Origin: Toxotes chatareus | Taxonomy: Eukaryota > Chordata > Actinopteri > Toxotidae | Length of the DNA stretch: 64,000 nt | Assembly (NCBI GenBank): GCA_016801885.1 | Contig: CM028893.1 | Location: forward strand, 12,139,950 to 12,203,949 | Direction: 5' to 3' | In this document: piece after piece, positions 61,081-64,000 of the stretch | Layout: each line of letters opens with the position of its first letter | Position numbering within the stretch: the stretch's first letter is position 1 | Program-made: the position numbers and the translations under genes | Notes under the pieces: generated by a model | What the model was told of the DNA's origin: nothing | Seen by the model: the letters and a program-made list of their open reading frames with translations, nothing else | Databases searched by the model: none

Positions 61081-64000
61081 ACAGAGAGGCTGAGAGATGG
61101 AGAGGAAGGACCATGGAGTGGTGAGGAGATAATGGGCCCCTGGTCACAGACAGGTAATCCCCCGCCCTCCCCCCCGAGGCCAGACCACATCTCCCACATA
61201 CGAGCTCCAGACTGTAGAGATGTAAATAGTTTGCAGTCGCTTAGCGTCTCTTTTTAGTAATTTCACTTCTCTTTGTTGCCCTGTTTTGTGTCACTGAAGT
61301 CGTCTTGTAGCTCTTTGTGGTCGTCTTGTGCCTCTTTGTGGTCATTTTGTGTCTTTTAACAACGTTTGAAACTGCATGTGTCCACGAAAAATGAACATGG
61401 TGAATAATACAATGAATAATACATTGAATAATAAGAAAGTAGTGACATGTAACATAAATGATGACGACAACTTACTGGTAACAGAATAGGACTTACATAT
61501 GAAACGGGGGGATTTTTTTTCAGCATTCAAAAATAAGGAAGAGAAAGAAAAATGTCTACGCTTAACCAACCCATTCTGTATAAACAGTTTAAGAAATTAT
61601 TCCTCACAGAAGTGAAGACACTTCGTTTCTCTGCGTGCCCCTCGGTCTTATTTATTCATTTTATTTATTTATTTATTTATTTTCAAATCAGACAGCTCTA
61701 TTGGTGTGGTAATGTTTCCCCATATTGTCAAACAAGCCATTTTACAGCTTCAGCAAACACACAGAGTCGTACAGCAGTATAGACGGCGCAGCTGCAGATG
61801 TTAGTGCCAGATGAGGGCCGTGTGTAGCCCACCTGCTGCACGTGGGTGTTAGGATCTAGTATAAATTAACTTTGTGATAATATTGACTGTTCTTTACAAA
61901 GACCAGTACTGGAATAGCAGATTTTACTGATAATGCTTTGTTTCTCTTAAGTAAAAATTACATTGGTGATTCTTTCACCGTGAATGTTGCTTAACTCTGA
62001 ATCATGGAAAGCATTTTTAATTTCATTTGTGTGCTACTGTGGTGCATGCCTGCCATGGCAAGAATGAGAGGTTTGCTTGGTCTCAGTGCGTGATATCTAT
62101 AATTAGAATAAGGCACAAAAGGGACTGATCCGGACATAACTCAGTAAACATCCGAATTCCAATGAGAAAACAAAATTTCAATGGAAAAGCTGGCTAAAAG
62201 GAAAACAAGCAACTAAACAAACAGTGGAGAGGCAGGACACAGGCTGCATGTGCTTTCACTTTCTCCTCATCTCTTTCTGTCTTTCTAAACTGGGTTCACT
62301 TGTAACCAAAATGGATATAAGGTGGTGGCGATTGGTTTTGATGCACTCACTGTTATCTGCCTGTACTTCTCCACCGCTATACAACATACCACCACCCACT
62401 TTAATGTTAACGTCTCCACAGGTGAATCACTAGACGTGCTGAATGCGATATAATGGGCAAGTGCACTGATCGGCATTTATTTCCTTTCATGTGCCTGTGT
62501 GAAAATTCTCCCTGTCTTGCTCAGGATGTTCTCAAAATAGATGTGCTATTTTCAGTATTGTTCAAAACTCGCCTAACCGGTTTAATACACGTATTCTCAG
62601 AAAGAGGCTATTCAATCCTCCTTTGTGAAGTCCAGAAAGGCAATAAGTCACCCTTTTTTAATCTCCCTGACTTTTCCTGTGTAAACACAAATGTATATTA
62701 TGTAATAATTGTTGCGTACACTGGACAAACAAGACAAAAAGTCAGAAGCAAGCCAAGAAAAAATCACAACAAACGAGGCAACATTCTTAACATTTTGCAT
62801 TGTTTTATGCAGCTGCTTCTGTATTTCTTCCTTTATCTTTCAGCCATTTTGGGGAAAACTGCACCTGAGGAAAATCCTCTTCCAGACAAGTGTTATCTTA
62901 TTTAAATTGTGCAGTAAGATAATGGGCAGTAAGATGTGACTGTCAAGTACAGATTTATATTCTGAATAAACATGGTCTCTTTATTTGTCAAATCAAAGAC
63001 AAACTTACCATAAGATGTTATGTGGTTTTGCACATTGACAGAGGTGAGTGAGGTTACCCTGAAATTAGTTTCACAGCAGATGTTTTAACTTGTCAAACAC
63101 AGGTGTAACTAATGTTTTTAATTGCTGCATTGCACTGCTGGAACAGAGCCATTGTTAGTGTGACTGGTTCCACATGTGTTTTTACTTCAACTCTGAACGT
63201 CTGCTGTGAAAAAGGTCTGTGAATTCGGTTCATTTAGGAAAGATTTAAAAATGCTCTGATGCTGCAGGGTCTCTGAGCTTTTGGGCCTGAATGCTGTAGC
63301 ATTGTTCTCATTAGACTACACTTTCTCAGTCAATCAGACTCCTTCAGCTTTGATGACAGTTTTATGAAAATGTGGGTTTAGTCTTGTTCTTTCAGTTTTC
63401 TAGATTGAGATGATTTTAATCTGCTGATTCTGAAACAAGTGCAACAGAGACACAGGAAAACTCTGAAGACCAAGATTTTATTTTTAATCCTTGCAATCAA
63501 GAAATATTTTAATGGCTTCCATAAATTGATTTAATGAAACACTACCCAGCAAAGTTTGTCACTGAGATCTTTAAATGTACAAATATTAACAAGAATTTTT
63601 GTTATGTTAAAAGATTGCATTTGAGTGTCTGATCCTCAAACAGGATCTGATCTGATCTGAAGTGCACTTCCTCCTCTAGGCACACTATGATCTACAGATG
63701 TGGTTAAAATAAGTTAAATATATAAAACTGAGGGTACAGAATATTGTAAGAACTGGTTTTAATATCTTTTCCAGCATGGCACAACCACCCAGGCACGTCT
63801 CACACCAGATCAATAAGTAAAATCGGAAGTTTATCAGGTTACAATAAATTCAGTATAACCCCCCAAAAAAGATTATATTGCTTTGAACATAAAAATCTGT
63901 AGGATTCATCCTCTGGGGATTTTCATGGCAGTTGTTGAGATATTTCATTTTGAACCAAAAACAGTGGACCAACCAACCGACCAAATGTCTGACACTGCAG
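61081..64000. other. Intergenic, no gene supported
   Basis: AT-rich DNA with TTTA repeats (61664-61682), a short GATCT repeat (63642-63659) and a dispersed repeat at the far end. The longest plus-strand ORF (62453-62905) lacks any domain or splice context. Confidence 0.6.
63880..63988 (+). repeat. Dispersed repeat, second copy of the nutm1-intron family
   Basis: Reads AGGATTCATCCTCTGGGGAT, GGCAGTTGTTGAGATATTTC, then TGGACCAACCAACCGACCAA. A relative in inverted orientation lies at 21754-21836. The ending in ACCAACCGACC units is typical of this fish repeat. Confidence 0.6.

Noticed and set aside
62453..62905. 150-residue plus-strand ORF
   Set aside because: No recognisable domain, no splice or promoter context, AT-rich composition like its surroundings; treated as chance.

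Overview
The window is vertebrate nuclear DNA, almost certainly from a teleost fish. It holds intron-split genes with GT-AG junctions, many short introns, CA/GT microsatellites and dispersed repeats of the kind common in fish genomes. The lineage is an inference from gene content and repeat types; a spiny-rayed (acanthomorph) fish is most likely. All exon coordinates were worked out by hand from reading frame, splice signals and remembered human proteins, and every coding gene closes in phase across all its junctions.

Left part, 1-37500. Five genes match a conserved neighbourhood known from human 15q14. slc12a6 (KCC3, K-Cl cotransporter; minus, 24 coding exons, last exon lost off the left edge) is followed by nop10 (H/ACA snoRNP subunit; minus). 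Next come a nutm1-like gene (NUT family; plus, head-to-head with nop10), lpcat4 (lysophospholipid acyltransferase; minus) and emc4 (ER membrane complex subunit; minus). Gene order and strand of slc12a6-nop10-nutm1-lpcat4 are as in human. emc4, which in human lies beyond the 3' end of SLC12A6, here sits beyond lpcat4.

Right part, 37600-61100. This block has a different human counterpart: a CYLD-type deubiquitinase (minus, 960 aa) followed by a type 2/4/7 transmembrane adenylyl cyclase, best read as adcy4-like (minus, 1333 aa, with an unusually long N-terminus). In human, CYLD and ADCY7 are near neighbours on 16q12, while ADCY4 is on 14q. The window therefore looks like one branch of an old paralogous region that also carried KCC and LPCAT genes.

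The last 3 kb (61100-64000) holds only repeats and no supportable gene. The genes do not form a pathway or operon; their shared feature is synteny. I found no bacterial or viral genes, no RNA genes and no CRISPR. The most useful leads are a probable 65-nt mini-intron (or frameshift) in the CYLD catalytic domain, a full-length fish NUT gene, the cyclase N-terminal extension with altered G-beta-gamma motifs, promoter motifs (ZNF143-type, kappa-B, CTCF-type), and a splice donor that runs straight into a GT microsatellite.
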